Assembly: GCA_910586255.1 (NCBI GenBank)
Contig: CAJUHR010000006.1
Coordinates: 1 to 64,000, forward strand
DNA length: 64,000 nucleotides
Direction: 5' to 3'
DNA from: an uncultured Lachnospiraceae bacterium
GTDB taxonomy: Bacteria > Bacillota > Clostridia > Lachnospirales > Lachnospiraceae
A program made the translations under genes and the position numbers. Positions 18,127 to 27,164 of the stretch are shown in pieces. Numbering within the stretch: position 1 is the first letter of the stretch; every line of letters starts with the position of its first letter. The notes under the pieces are model-generated. The model was given only the letters and a program-made list of their open reading frames with translations. It was not told the DNA's origin and did not search any database.

Positions 18127-20367
18127 ATGAGTAATAGGAAAAGCAACACAAATGAGATTGCTATTCTATCGCCTCTCACAGGGAAAGCGGTTGCATTGGA
18201 ACAGGTTCCGGATCCGGTGTTTTCCCAGAAGATTATCGGCGATGGCATGGCGGTGATTCCGGAGGACGGCAGAATCTTAAGCCCGGTGACCGGTGAGGTG
18301 GCGTCTGTGGCAGATACCAGGCATGCCTTTGGCTTTCGCGCGGATGATGGGGTGGAGCTGTTGGTTCATGTGGGTTTGGAGACTGTGGCGCTTAAGGGCG
18401 AGTGCTTCAAGGTTCATGTGAAGGCCGGCGATAAGGTTCAGGCCGGCGATCTGGTGGCAGAGGTGGACCTGGCATTTCTGGCGGAGCGACAGATCAATCC
18501 CATCACGCCGGTACTGGTATGCGGCGGTGTGGAAGGAAAGACGCTGAAAGGGCAGGAGGGTCCGATGAAGGCAGGGCAGGATGTGCTGATGAGTCTCACG
18601 GCAGAGGAAGGCTTTGGCGCGGCTGCCGGGAACGAGGCAGCTGCCGGTGGCTCTGATGTGGGGAATGAGGCGGTTGTTGGCGGTTCTGATGCCGGGAAGC
18701 CGGAGAAGAAGAAGCTGGCCATTAATTTTGACTTTCTTCAGAAGCTGGGCAAGGTGCTGATGGTGGTTATCGCCGTCATGCCGGCGGCAGGATTGATGAT
18801 CAGCTTGGGCAAGCTGGTGCAGATGGCCGGGGTGGACGTCCATATGATCGCCATGATCGGCAGTACCATGGAGAATATTGGCTGGGCCGTGATCAACAAC
18901 CTGCATATTCTGTTTGCAGTGGCTATCGGTGGCTCCTGGGCCAAGGAGCGGGCCGGCGGCGCCTTTGCGGCAGTGATAGCCTTTATTCTGATTAACTGTA
19001 TCACAGGTGCTATTTTCGGTGTGACGGCTGGTATGCTGAATGATCCGGAGGCAGTGACCCATACGCTGTTTGGCCAGGAGATTCTGGTGAACGGGTATTT
19101 CACCTCTGTTCTGGGGGCACCCGCGCTCAATATGGGTGTCTTTGTGGGAATTATCGCCGGATTTGCCGGAGGAATGATCTACAATAAGTATTACAATTTC
19201 CGGAAGCTTCCGGATGCATTGGCATTTTTTAACGGCAAGCGTTTTGTGCCCATGGTGGTGATTGCCTGGTCTGTGATCATTTCCTTGGTGCTGGCAGTGG
19301 TATGGCCGGTAGTGCAGACGGGTATCAATTCCTTCGGTGTGTGGATCGCCAACTCGTCCTCCACCTCTCCGGTGTTTGCACCGTTTATCTATGGTACATT
19401 GGAGCGTCTGCTGCTGCCCTTTGGTCTGCATCACATGCTGACGATTCCCATGAACTATACTTCCTTTGGAGGAACCTACACGATTCAGACCGGTATCAAT
19501 GCCGGCTCTCAGGTATTTGGGCAGGATCCTCTGTGGCTGGCCTGGGTGACGGACCTGATCAACTTTAAGGATGCAGGAGACATGGCTTCCTATACAAGCC
19601 TGATGACTACCGTGACCCCGGCCCGGTTTAAGGTAGGACAGATGATCGGCGCCACAGGGCTTTTGCTGGGAATCGCCCTGGCCATGTACCGCCGGGTGGA
19701 CGCGGACAAGAAGAAATCCTACCGTTCCATGTTTGTTTCTACTGTGCTGGCAGTGTTTTTGACCGGCGTGACCGAGCCTCTTGAGTTTATGTTTATGTTC
19801 TGTGCGCTGCCGCTATATGCAGTGTACGCGGTATTGCAGGGCTGCGCCTTTGCCATGGCAGGAATCATGCATCTACGGCTCCATTCCTTCGGAAATCTGG
19901 AGTTTGTCACCCGGGTGCCCATGTCCATGAAGGCAGGCCTGGGAGGAGACCTGATCAACTTTATTATCTGTGTGCTGGTGTTCTTTGCCATCGGATATTT
20001 TGTTGCCTATGTGATGATCGACAAGCTTCATTTTGCCACACCGGGACGTCTGGGCAACTACACGGACGAGGGTTCCGATGAGGAAGGGGGAGCCGCCGCA
20101 AACAACAGCTCATCGGGATCCGGAAAGGGCGGCAACAGCCAAGCAGAGCGGATTATCGCGCTTTTGGGCGGCAGAGAGAATATTACTTTGGTAGACGCCT
20201 GCATGACCCGCTTAAGAGTGACTGTAAAGGACGCCTCCAAGGTAGCCGAGCTGCCCGCCTGGAAGGCCGAGGGCGCCCTGGGACTTCTCAAGAAAGACAA
20301 CGGAATCCAGGCCGTATACGGACCGAAAGCAGACGTGCTAAAATCCGACATCAACGACATCCTGTAG
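18127..20367 (+). CDS. PTS glucose/maltose-type permease, IIA-IIC-IIB fusion
   Basis: A 746-residue sugar phosphotransferase protein that imports and phosphorylates a hexose or glucoside at the membrane. Domains in order: IIA (about 1-150; phospho-His in LLVHVGLET, residue 81), a linker with GNEAAAGGSDVGNEAV-type repeats, IIC (about 200-640; ten or so membrane segments, with GLHHMLTIPMNYTSFGG of the glucose/maltose class), and IIB (about 665-746; phospho-Cys in DACMTRLRV, residue 692). All phosphorylation sites are intact. The start at 18127 is preferred over 18121, which abuts the ribosome site. Regulation by a LacI-type repressor is indicated by the operators. The likely substrate, maltose or glucose, is inferred from class and from malQ nearby. 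Confidence 0.9.
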   Translation: MSNRKSNTNEIAILSPLTGKAVALEQVPDPVFSQKIIGDGMAVIPEDGRILSPVTGEVASVADTRHAFGFRADDGVELLVHVGLETVALKGECFKVHVKAGDKVQAGDLVAEVDLAFLAERQINPITPVLVCGGVEGKTLKGQEGPMKAGQDVLMSLTAEEGFGAAAGNEAAAGGSDVGNEAVVGGSDAGKPEKKKLAINFDFLQKLGKVLMVVIAVMPAAGLMISLGKLVQMAGVDVHMIAMIGSTMENIGWAVINNLHILFAVAIGGSWAKERAGGAFAAVIAFILINCITGAIFGVTAGMLNDPEAVTHTLFGQEILVNGYFTSVLGAPALNMGVFVGIIAGFAGGMIYNKYYNFRKLPDALAFFNGKRFVPMVVIAWSVIISLVLAVVWPVVQTGINSFGVWIANSSSTSPVFAPFIYGTLERLLLPFGLHHMLTIPMNYTSFGGTYTIQTGINAGSQVFGQDPLWLAWVTDLINFKDAGDMASYTSLMTTVTPARFKVGQMIGATGLLLGIALAMYRRVDADKKKSYRSMFVSTVLAVFLTGVTEPLEFMFMFCALPLYAVYAVLQGCAFAMAGIMHLRLHSFGNLEFVTRVPMSMKAGLGGDLINFIICVLVFFAIGYFVAYVMIDKLHFATPGRLGNYTDEGSDEEGGAAANNSSSGSGKGGNSQAERIIALLGGRENITLVDACMTRLRVTVKDASKVAELPAWKAEGALGLLKKDNGIQAVYGPKADVLKSDINDIL

Positions 20368-20427
20368 ATAGTGACCCGGACAGACTGACATAGGGCGATA
20401 AGCCCGTAGGAAAGGAATGTGGATGAA

Positions 20428-21273
20428 ATGAAGATCATCACCATCAACACACATAGCCTGGAGGAACCGGACTATGAGAGGAAGCTGCATGAGTTTGCCG
20501 GAGTAATATTGACAGAGCAGCCGGATGTTTTTGCCATGCAGGAGGTGAATCAGTCGGTAAATGCAGAGCCGGCTTATGAGGCCGAGCTGGCAGGGTACAC
20601 CAGGTGCGGGGATTTTTCCGGACCGGTTCGCCGGGACAATCACGGGGCCAGGCTTGCCGCTCTTTTGGCCCGGGAGGGTGTGTGCTATCACTGGGCCTGG
20701 GTTCCTGCAAAGCTGGGGTATGGAAAATATGACGAGGGCTTGGCTATATTCAGCCGCCGGCCGGTTATTCAGGTGGATTCCTTCCGGATTAGTCGCAGTG
20801 AGGATTATAAGAACTGGAAAACCCGCCGGATTCTGGGAATCCAGACAGCTGACGGCTGGTTCTATACGGCTCATATGGGCTGGTGGGACGATGAGGAGGA
20901 ACCGTTTCGGGAGCAATGGGAAAGGCTCGGGGAGCATTTGGAAGACAAAAAAAATCAGCCCGTCTGGCTGATGGGAGATTTTAACAGTATTGACATCATT
21001 TCCGGAGAGGGGTATGATCTGGTAAGTGGAAGCGGATGGAAGGATACCTATTGTTTGGCACAGGAAAAGGATCAGGGCATCACGGTGGGAAAGGTGATTG
21101 ACGGCTGGAGGGAGCGGCTGTCAGAAGAGAAGCTAAGCCAGTGCCCGGATGGAATGAGAATCGATTATATTTGGTGCAGCCGAAAGCTTCCGGTATGCAG
21201 TTCCCATGTAATCTGCAACGGAGAAAGGTATCCGGTGGTTTCAGACCATTATGGAGTGATGATTGTGGTCTGA
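20428..21273 (+). CDS. Endonuclease/exonuclease/phosphatase-family hydrolase
   Basis: A 281-residue protein of the EEP fold (DNase I/sphingomyelinase-like). Catalytic landmarks: MQEVNQS near residue 36 (metal-binding Glu), YTAHMGWW near 150, MGDFNS near 184 (Asp/Asn pair), and SDHYGVMIVV at the C-terminus (Asp-His). No signal peptide, so cytoplasmic. The start is the ATG at 20428 (AAAGGA 11 bp upstream; a GTG at 20419 is too close). It lies 60 bp after the PTS gene and 75 bp before malQ on the same strand, so it may belong to the same transcript. Its substrate could be a phosphodiester or sugar phosphate; not resolved. Confidence 0.85.
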   Translation: MKIITINTHSLEEPDYERKLHEFAGVILTEQPDVFAMQEVNQSVNAEPAYEAELAGYTRCGDFSGPVRRDNHGARLAALLAREGVCYHWAWVPAKLGYGKYDEGLAIFSRRPVIQVDSFRISRSEDYKNWKTRRILGIQTADGWFYTAHMGWWDDEEEPFREQWERLGEHLEDKKNQPVWLMGDFNSIDIISGEGYDLVSGSGWKDTYCLAQEKDQGITVGKVIDGWRERLSEEKLSQCPDGMRIDYIWCSRKLPVCSSHVICNGERYPVVSDHYGVMIVV

Positions 21274-21348
21274 GATATACCCCATAAGCCAAATGCAAGT
21301 ATAGTTGGAAACGGGATAAGAAAGAAGAACAGGGGAGATTTTATTAAT

Positions 21349-22851
21349 ATGAACAGAGCCGGAGGAGTTTTACTGTCGATTACCAGTCTGCCGTCTAAGT
21401 ATGGGATCGGATGTTTTTCCCAAAGTGCTTATGATTTTGTGGACTGGCTGAAGGAGGCAGGGCAGACCTATTGGCAGATTCTGCCGCTGGGGCCTACCAG
21501 CTACGGAGATTCGCCGTATCAGTCATTTTCCACATTTGCCGGAAACCCCTATTTCATCAGCCTGGAAGCGTTGGTGGAGGAAGGGGTGCTGACCGAGGAG
21601 GAGTGCGAGGCGGCGGATTTCGGAGAGAATCCGGAGTCCGTGGATTACAAGAAAATCTATGAGGCCCGCTACCTGCTGCTTAGAAAGGCTTATGAGCGCA
21701 GCAAAATCAGTGAAGATCAGGACTATCAGCGTTTTGTATGGGATAATGAGTGGTGGCTGGGGGATTACGCTCTTTTTATGGCGGTGAAGGATCGGTTTGA
21801 CGGGGCGCCATGGACGGAGTGGGCCGAGGATATCCGCCTGCGATGGCAGAATGCCATGGATTATTACCGCAGGGAGCTGTACTTTGATATTGAATTTCAG
21901 AAGTATCTGCAATACAAGTTTTATATGCAGTGGATGCAGCTGAAGGCCTATGCCAATGAGAAGGGGATCCGGTTGATCGGGGATATTCCCATTTATGTGG
22001 CCATGGACAGCGCGGACACGTGGGCCAGGCCGGAATTGTTTCAGCTGGATGAGAATAATGTACCGTTGGCTGTGGCCGGTTGTCCGCCGGACGGATTTTC
22101 GGCAACAGGACAGCTGTGGGGCAATCCCTTGTATCGATGGGATTATCATAAAAATACCGGGTATGAGTGGTGGCTTTCCCGTCTGGAATACTGCTTCCGA
22201 TTGTATGACGTGGTGCGGATCGATCATTTCCGGGGCTTTGATGAGTATTATTCCATTCCCTACGGGGCCGAATCAGCAGTGGGAGGACACTGGGAAAAGG
22301 GGCCGGGAATGGCGCTGTTTGCCCGGATAGAGGAGGCCTTAGGCCGCCGGGAGGTCATTGCGGAGGATCTGGGATACGTGACGGATTCGGTTCGCCAGCT
22401 GGTGAGGGACAGCGGATTTCCGGGGATGAAGGTGCTGGAGTTTGCCTTTGACTCCAGGGATTCCGGGTGTGCCAATGATTACCTGCCCCACAATTATGTG
22501 GAGAATTGTGTGGCCTATACGGGAACTCATGACAATGAGACCATCTGCGGGTGGTTTGACAGTATCACAAAGGAGGAGCAGCAGCTGGCAAGGGAGTATC
22601 TCTGCGACATGAGGACGCCGAAAAAGGAGTTAAACTGGTCCTTTATCAGTCTGATTATGCGAAGCGGCGCCAAAGTGTGTATCATTCCCATGCAGGATTA
22701 TCTGGGATATGGCAATGAGTGCCGGATGAATAAGCCATCTACCGTGGGAATTAACTGGAAGTGGAGACTGACAGACGGTGAGCTGACAGACGAATTGAAG
22801 AAAAAGCTGTATGAGCTGGCCAGAAGGTATGGGAGACTGGCCTGGAGATAG
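21349..22851 (+). CDS. malQ: 4-alpha-glucanotransferase (amylomaltase)
   Basis: A 500-residue GH77 enzyme that transfers alpha-1,4-glucan segments between maltodextrins, releasing glucose. It shows the family start (AGGVLLSITSLPSKYGIGCFS), the nucleophile Asp in VVRIDHFRGF near residue 292, the acid/base Glu in VIAEDLGYV near 340, and the third Asp in YTGTHDNET near 392. It is full length. AGGGGA lies about 12 bp before the ATG. Together with the PTS permease and the LacI-type regulator it forms an alpha-glucoside utilisation locus. A terminator follows directly. Confidence 0.95.
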   Translation: MNRAGGVLLSITSLPSKYGIGCFSQSAYDFVDWLKEAGQTYWQILPLGPTSYGDSPYQSFSTFAGNPYFISLEALVEEGVLTEEECEAADFGENPESVDYKKIYEARYLLLRKAYERSKISEDQDYQRFVWDNEWWLGDYALFMAVKDRFDGAPWTEWAEDIRLRWQNAMDYYRRELYFDIEFQKYLQYKFYMQWMQLKAYANEKGIRLIGDIPIYVAMDSADTWARPELFQLDENNVPLAVAGCPPDGFSATGQLWGNPLYRWDYHKNTGYEWWLSRLEYCFRLYDVVRIDHFRGFDEYYSIPYGAESAVGGHWEKGPGMALFARIEEALGRREVIAEDLGYVTDSVRQLVRDSGFPGMKVLEFAFDSRDSGCANDYLPHNYVENCVAYTGTHDNETICGWFDSITKEEQQLAREYLCDMRTPKKELNWSFISLIMRSGAKVCIIPMQDYLGYGNECRMNKPSTVGINWKWRLTDGELTDELKKKLYELARRYGRLAWR

Positions 22852-22887
22852 CCGGACAGATATGAGGCGGCAATCATTGAAATTGGC

Positions 22888-22923
22888 AAAAAAGCATTGT
22901 TGGGGATAACACAATGCTTTTTT
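22888..22923 (+). terminator. Terminator after malQ
   Basis: AAAAAAGCATTGTT pairs with AACACAATGCTTTTTT: a perfect stem of about 14 bp ending in a T-run. Confidence 0.85.
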
Positions 22924-22959
22924 GCGTGTAATTGTGGCTGAGGTATAAAAAGGATAGGA

Positions 22960-22987
22960 TTGACAAAAGGAGAGGAACGAATATAAT
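22960..22987 (+). promoter_or_regulatory. Consensus sigma-A promoter
   Basis: Perfect TTGACA and perfect TATAAT with a 16-bp spacer, 38 bp before the start codon of the MBL gene. It probably drives the run of genes from 23026 to 26829. Confidence 0.75.
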
Positions 22988-23025
22988 AAACACGAGGAAT
23001 CTTTGCAACAGTACGGAGGAAAATA

Positions 23026-23904
23026 ATGTACGAATTAATACAGGTTTCGGAGAAAAGCTATTATATTCAAAGCCCGGCCAAAATCGGGCTGGTGAAGCTG
23101 GGTGAGAAGGAGGTCTGCCTGATTGACAGCGGCAATGACAAGGAGGCCGGCAGAAAGGTCAGGAAGCTTCTGGACGAAAATGGATGGAGCCTGAAAGCCA
23201 TTTATAATACCCATTCCAATGCGGACCACATAGGAGGAAACAAATATCTCCAGGGGCAGACGGGGTGCAAAATCTACGTGCCGGGAATCGAATGTGCTTT
23301 TACATCGCATCCTGTTTTGGAGCCGGCATTTCTGTATGGGGGTTATCCCTTTAAGAATCTTCGCCACAAGTTTTTGATGGCCCAGGAAAGTCAGGCTGAG
23401 TATTTGACGGAGGAGTGTCTGCCGGAGGGTTTTAAGCTGATTATGCTGCCAGGACATTTTTTTGATATGGCAGGCTTTCGGACGCCGGATGATGTGGTTT
23501 ATCTGGCAGACTGCCTGTCAAGCAGGGAGACTATAGATAAGTATCAGATAGGGTTTATCTATGATGTGGGCGCCTATCTGGACACCCTAAATATGGTAAA
23601 GACTATGGAGGCAAAAATGTTTATTCCGGCTCACGCGGCGGCATCAGAGGAGATTGCGCCCCTGGCTCAGTACAATATAGACAAGGTGTGGGAGATTGGG
23701 GACAGGATTACTGGGATGTGTAAAGAACCCAAAAACTTTGAGGCGATTCTTCAAAGGCTGTTTACGGATTATGGCCTGAGGATGAGTTTTGAGCAGTATG
23801 CGCTTGTGGGCAGTACCGTTCGCTCTTATCTGGCCTGGCTTAAGGATACGAAACGGATTGAGGGTATATTTGAGGACAATATGCTGCTGTGGAAAAGCGT
23901 TTAA
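23026..23904 (+). CDS. MBL-fold metallo-hydrolase, variant metal motif
   Basis: A 292-residue protein of the metallo-beta-lactamase fold. The metal-binding motif, normally HxHxDH, reads HSNADH near residue 63, so the second His is Asn. Later landmarks are present: MLPGHFFDMAGF (third His), VVYLADCLSS (bridging Asp) and FIPAHAA (last His). Loss of one ligand may alter metal content or the substrate; hydrolysis is still plausible. No signal peptide. Start ATG at 23026 follows ACGGAGG by 8 bp. It is first in a same-strand run with the deacylase, helicase and adenosyltransferase genes. Confidence 0.8.
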   Translation: MYELIQVSEKSYYIQSPAKIGLVKLGEKEVCLIDSGNDKEAGRKVRKLLDENGWSLKAIYNTHSNADHIGGNKYLQGQTGCKIYVPGIECAFTSHPVLEPAFLYGGYPFKNLRHKFLMAQESQAEYLTEECLPEGFKLIMLPGHFFDMAGFRTPDDVVYLADCLSSRETIDKYQIGFIYDVGAYLDTLNMVKTMEAKMFIPAHAAASEEIAPLAQYNIDKVWEIGDRITGMCKEPKNFEAILQRLFTDYGLRMSFEQYALVGSTVRSYLAWLKDTKRIEGIFEDNMLLWKSV

Positions 23905-23959
23905 CAAATAACTGGTTACAGTAAACAGGTGAGAATTTTGACGAAAACAGGAGGATATG

Positions 23960-24433
23960 ATGGCAGTAGAAAAGGTCAGAAAATATTTCAGTCAATTTGG
24001 CATGGAGGGACGTGTGCAGGAGTTTGAGGTGTCCAGTGCAACGGTGGAGCTGGCGGCCCGGGCTCTTCACTGTGAGCCCTGCCGGATTGCCAAAACCTTA
24101 TCCTTTCTGGCAGGAGGCCATGGAGTGCTGATTGTCATGGCCGGCGATGCCAAGATTGATAACGGAAAGTTTAAGGCTCAGTTTAAGACAAAGGCAAAAA
24201 TGCTCACTCCGGAGGAGGTGGAGGAGCTTATTGGCCATAAGGTAGGAGGGGTGTGTCCCTTTGCGGTCAATGAGGGAGTGGAGGTTTATCTGGACAACTC
24301 CTTAAGGCGCTTTGAGATGGTTTTTCCTGCCTGCGGAAGCGGCAACAGTGCTATTGAGCTGACTATTGAGGAGTTGGAAAAATATTCCGGTTACATATCC
24401 TGGCTGGATGTAAGCAAGGGCTGGGAGGGATAA
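23960..24433 (+). CDS. YbaK/EbsC-family aminoacyl-tRNA deacylase-like protein
   Basis: A 157-residue single-domain protein of the YbaK/ProXp family, which hydrolyses mischarged aminoacyl-tRNA in trans. The fold is recognised from CRIAKTLSFLAGGHGVLIVMAGDAKID (split here by its conserved Lys), KAKMLTPEEVEELIGHKVGG and GVCPFAVNEGVEVYLDNSL. The start at 23960 is preferred because AGGAGG ends 5 bp before it; the ATG at 23957 is only 2 bp away. The amino acid specificity is not clear. Seven base pairs separate it from the helicase gene. Confidence 0.85.
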   Translation: MAVEKVRKYFSQFGMEGRVQEFEVSSATVELAARALHCEPCRIAKTLSFLAGGHGVLIVMAGDAKIDNGKFKAQFKTKAKMLTPEEVEELIGHKVGGVCPFAVNEGVEVYLDNSLRRFEMVFPACGSGNSAIELTIEELEKYSGYISWLDVSKGWEG

Positions 24434-24440
24434 AGATACC

Positions 24441-26294
24441 ATGGGATTTCATGAATCCCAGCTGCAGGCCATCCGGCATAAGGACGGCCCAATGCTGGTG
24501 CTGGCAGGTCCGGGATCCGGTAAGACCACAGTGATCACGCACCGGATCCGGAACCTGGTGGAGGAATATCATGCAGACCCGGGCAGTATCCTGGTGATCA
24601 CCTTTACAAAGGCGGCAGCCCAGGAGATGAAGCTGCGGTTTCAGGCATTGATGGAGGGACGCAGACTTCCGGTGAGCTTCGGAACTTTTCACGGGGTGTT
24701 TTTCAGCATTTTAAAGCATGCCTACCGTTATAACGCGTCCAATATTATCCGGGAGGAGCAGCGGATGGGGATCATACGGGAATTGATGGGGCGGTACCAC
24801 GTGGACGTGGAGGATGAGGCGGAATTCGCCAATGGAATCCTGTCGGAGATCAGCGCGGTCAAGGGTGATATGATCAACCTTGATTATTACTACGCAAAAA
24901 ATTGTTCTGAGGAGCTGTTTAAAAAGCTGTACCAGGGATATATGGATGCGCTGGTAAGGCAGAGGCTTCTGGATTTTGATGATATGCTGGTCATGTGCTA
25001 TGAGCTGTTCACTCAGCGAAAGGATATTCTGGCGGCATGGCAGCAGAAGTATCAGTATATTCTGATCGATGAGTTTCAGGACATTAACCGGGTGCAGTAT
25101 GAGATTGTCAGGATGCTGGCAGCGCCCCAGGATAATCTTTTTATTGTGGGGGATGATGATCAGTCCATCTATCGCTTCCGAGGCGCCAAGCCGGAGATCA
25201 TGCTGGGGTTTATGAGGGATTATCCCCAGGCAAAGCAGACTCTTTTGGGGATCAACTACCGATCTACGGCAGAGATTGTGGACGCGGCAGGACGGCTGAT
25301 CCGGCACAATAAGACCCGTTATCAGAAGGAGATCCGTGCCTGGCGGGGAAAGGGGCGTCCGGTGGTCACGGCCGTGTGGGAAAATGCTCCCGCGGAGACA
25401 AAGGGAATCGTGGAGGAGATTCAGGATTACGCGCGGATGGGATACAGATGGTCGGATATGGCCGTGCTCTACCGGACCAGCTTAGAGCCCAGACTTTTGG
25501 TGGAGCGGCTGATGGAGTACAATATTCCTTTTCGCATGCAGGATACGCTGCCCAACCTCTATGAGCATTGGATCAGTCTGGATATCTGTGCCTATATACG
25601 GGTTGCCAGAGACGAGCTGGCAAAAGAGGGGAAAGCCAGACGGGCGGATGTGTTAAGGATCGTCAACCGGCCCAAGCGCTACGTGAATCGGGAGGCTTTA
25701 GAGGGATCGGAGATCTCCTGGAACGGGGTGAAATCCTGGTACCGGGACAAGGGCTGGATGGTGGAGCGGATCGAGCAGCTGGAATATGATCTGAGGATGA
25801 TCAGTAAGATGGTGCCGGTGGCGGCAGTCAATTATATCCGCAAGGGAGTGGGATATGACGAGTATCTGAGGGAGTATGCCGAATACCGGAGAATGAAACC
25901 GGAGGAGCTTTTGGAGGTGGCAGATCAGCTGCAGGAGAGCGCGTCCGGTTTTGCCACGGCGGGAGAGTGGTTTGACCATATGACGGAGTATGGGCAGCAG
26001 CTAAAAGAGCAGGCAAAAAGCTTTGATCGGGACGGGGATTATGTATCCCTAATGACCATGCACAGCTCCAAGGGGCTGGAGTTTCCGGTTGTATATATTC
26101 TGGATGCCAATGAACGGGTGACTCCCCACCACAAAGCAGTGCTGGACGCGGATATGGAGGAGGAGCGGCGGATGTTTTATGTGGCCATGACCAGGGCAAA
26201 GGACCGGCTTCATGTGTGCTATGCCAAGGAGCGGTACGGGAAGGAGCAGGAGAGGTCCCGGTTTGTTGATGAGTATTTGGGGGAGGGGAATTAG
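24441..26294 (+). CDS. UvrD/PcrA-type superfamily 1 helicase
   Basis: A 617-residue ATP-dependent 3'-5' DNA helicase. Motifs in order: Q motif (ESQLQAI) near residue 5, Walker A GPGSGKTT near 25, Ia VITFTKAAAQEM, Walker B IDEFQDINRVQ near 213, III GDDDQSIYRFRGA near 238, IV INYRSTAEIV, V MHSSKGLEFPVVYI near 540 and VI RRMFYVAMTRAKDRL near 577. It is about 100 residues shorter than PcrA/UvrD, lacking the C-terminal extension that binds RNA polymerase, so a specialised repair or recombination helicase is likely. The start follows GAGGG by about 10 bp. Confidence 0.9.
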   Translation: MGFHESQLQAIRHKDGPMLVLAGPGSGKTTVITHRIRNLVEEYHADPGSILVITFTKAAAQEMKLRFQALMEGRRLPVSFGTFHGVFFSILKHAYRYNASNIIREEQRMGIIRELMGRYHVDVEDEAEFANGILSEISAVKGDMINLDYYYAKNCSEELFKKLYQGYMDALVRQRLLDFDDMLVMCYELFTQRKDILAAWQQKYQYILIDEFQDINRVQYEIVRMLAAPQDNLFIVGDDDQSIYRFRGAKPEIMLGFMRDYPQAKQTLLGINYRSTAEIVDAAGRLIRHNKTRYQKEIRAWRGKGRPVVTAVWENAPAETKGIVEEIQDYARMGYRWSDMAVLYRTSLEPRLLVERLMEYNIPFRMQDTLPNLYEHWISLDICAYIRVARDELAKEGKARRADVLRIVNRPKRYVNREALEGSEISWNGVKSWYRDKGWMVERIEQLEYDLRMISKMVPVAAVNYIRKGVGYDEYLREYAEYRRMKPEELLEVADQLQESASGFATAGEWFDHMTEYGQQLKEQAKSFDRDGDYVSLMTMHSSKGLEFPVVYILDANERVTPHHKAVLDADMEEERRMFYVAMTRAKDRLHVCYAKERYGKEQERSRFVDEYLGEGN

Positions 26295-26307
26295 ATAAGG
26301 AGTAACC

Positions 26308-26829
26308 ATGGGATACATTCATATTTATTGCGGGGACGGAAAGGGGAAGACTTCAGCGGCGCTGGGACTGGCAGTTCGTGCGGCAGGCCGTGGACGGAAA
26401 ATACTGATTGTCCGCTTCCTTAAAACGGAGGATTCCGGGGAGGTGCGGATATTGCGGCAGATTCCGGGAATTGTGGTGACTTTCTGTGACCGGGAGTTTG
26501 GCTTTGTGTCGCGGATGGAGGAAAAAGAGAGAGAAGAGGCAGCAAAATACTACCAGAGAAGATTTGAGAGGGCATGCCAGGAGGCCCAAAAGGGGGCATA
26601 TGACGTGCTGATTCTGGACGAGCTTCTGGCTGCATGTAATTACGGGATGGTGCAGGAGGAGGCTGTGACAGAATTTTTAAAGAATCGGCCAGAACGGCTG
26701 GAGGTGGTTCTGACGGGAAGAAATCCATCAAAGAGGCTTTTGGAGCTGGCGGATTATGCATCGGAGATTGAGATGAGAAAGCATCCCTTTGAGAAGGGGG
26801 TTTTGGCCAGAGAGGGAATTGAGTATTAA
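26308..26829 (+). CDS. cobO: Cob(I)yrinic acid a,c-diamide adenosyltransferase
   Basis: A 173-residue CobA/BtuR-type enzyme that transfers the adenosyl group of ATP to cob(I)alamin or a precursor. The P-loop GDGKGKTSAALGLAVRAAG is at residues 9-27, and LKTEDSGEVRIL, DVLILDELLAACNYG and VVLTGRNPSKRL are typical family blocks. It is intact and of normal length. It is the last gene of the run that starts at 23026, with 13 bp after the helicase. No other corrinoid biosynthesis gene is in the window, so it may serve salvage. Confidence 0.9.
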   Translation: MGYIHIYCGDGKGKTSAALGLAVRAAGRGRKILIVRFLKTEDSGEVRILRQIPGIVVTFCDREFGFVSRMEEKEREEAAKYYQRRFERACQEAQKGAYDVLILDELLAACNYGMVQEEAVTEFLKNRPERLEVVLTGRNPSKRLLELADYASEIEMRKHPFEKGVLAREGIEY

Positions 26830-26831
26830 GT

Positions 26832-26892
26832 TGCTGTTCACACCATGACTAATCACTCCGCTGATTAGTCATGAGCCAGTACAGTTATGGGG
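26832..26892 (-). repeat. Palindromic repeat family A, copy 2
   Basis: Opposite orientation to the copies at 8701 and 32415. Perfect 12-bp arms at 26844-26855 and 26862-26873 around CTCCGC. The left end contains CTGTTCACACC, the complement of the common right-end flank GGTGTGAACAG. Confidence 0.8.
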
Positions 26893-26896
26893 CCAA

Positions 26897-26974
26897 AGCA
26901 TATGCCCCATCGCCGCAGGCGATTTCAAATGGGCATATGCTGTTACGTTCACAGGGCACCTGTGAACGTAACAG
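26897..26974. repeat. Two further stacked palindromes
   Basis: AGCATATGCCC pairs with GGGCATATGCT (26897-26941) around an inner CGCC-GCA-GGCG hairpin. Immediately after it, CTGTTACGTTCACAGG pairs perfectly with CCTGTGAACGTAACAG (16-bp arms, 3-base loop, 26940-26974). No coding sequence overlaps them. With repeat A just upstream, the stretch 26832-26974 is almost entirely palindromic. Confidence 0.8.
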
Positions 26975-27055
26975 TATTAAGTTTGCGATAAATACATCTT
27001 GCTTTTGTGCCGGTATTTTGATAAAGTGAAGCTGTAAAGCAAGGAGGCTTTATTT

Positions 27056-27124
27056 ATGTTCACAGGATACTTAAGAGCAGCAGTGTTTTTAGGAAACAAA
27101 AGCGTTTTAATGGTAACTGTCTAA
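27056..27124 (+). CDS. Possible 22-residue peptide ORF
   Basis: An ATG preceded by AAGGAGG at an 8-bp spacing opens a 22-codon frame, MFTGYLRAAVFLGNKSVLMV plus two residues. It lies between the palindrome block and the DUF1292 gene. The ribosome site is as good as that of any gene here, but the peptide matches nothing I know and may be chance or a leader peptide. Confidence 0.3.
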   Translation: MFTGYLRAAVFLGNKSVLMVTV

Positions 27125-27164
27125 CGGACTATGAGAAAGAAGCTGTATGAAGGAGAAAGCTGGT

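Noticed and set aside
18277..19434. 385-codon antisense frame opposite the PTS gene
   Set aside because: It is His/Gln/Arg-rich with no family pattern, has no ribosome site and lies wholly within a clear gene on the other strand.
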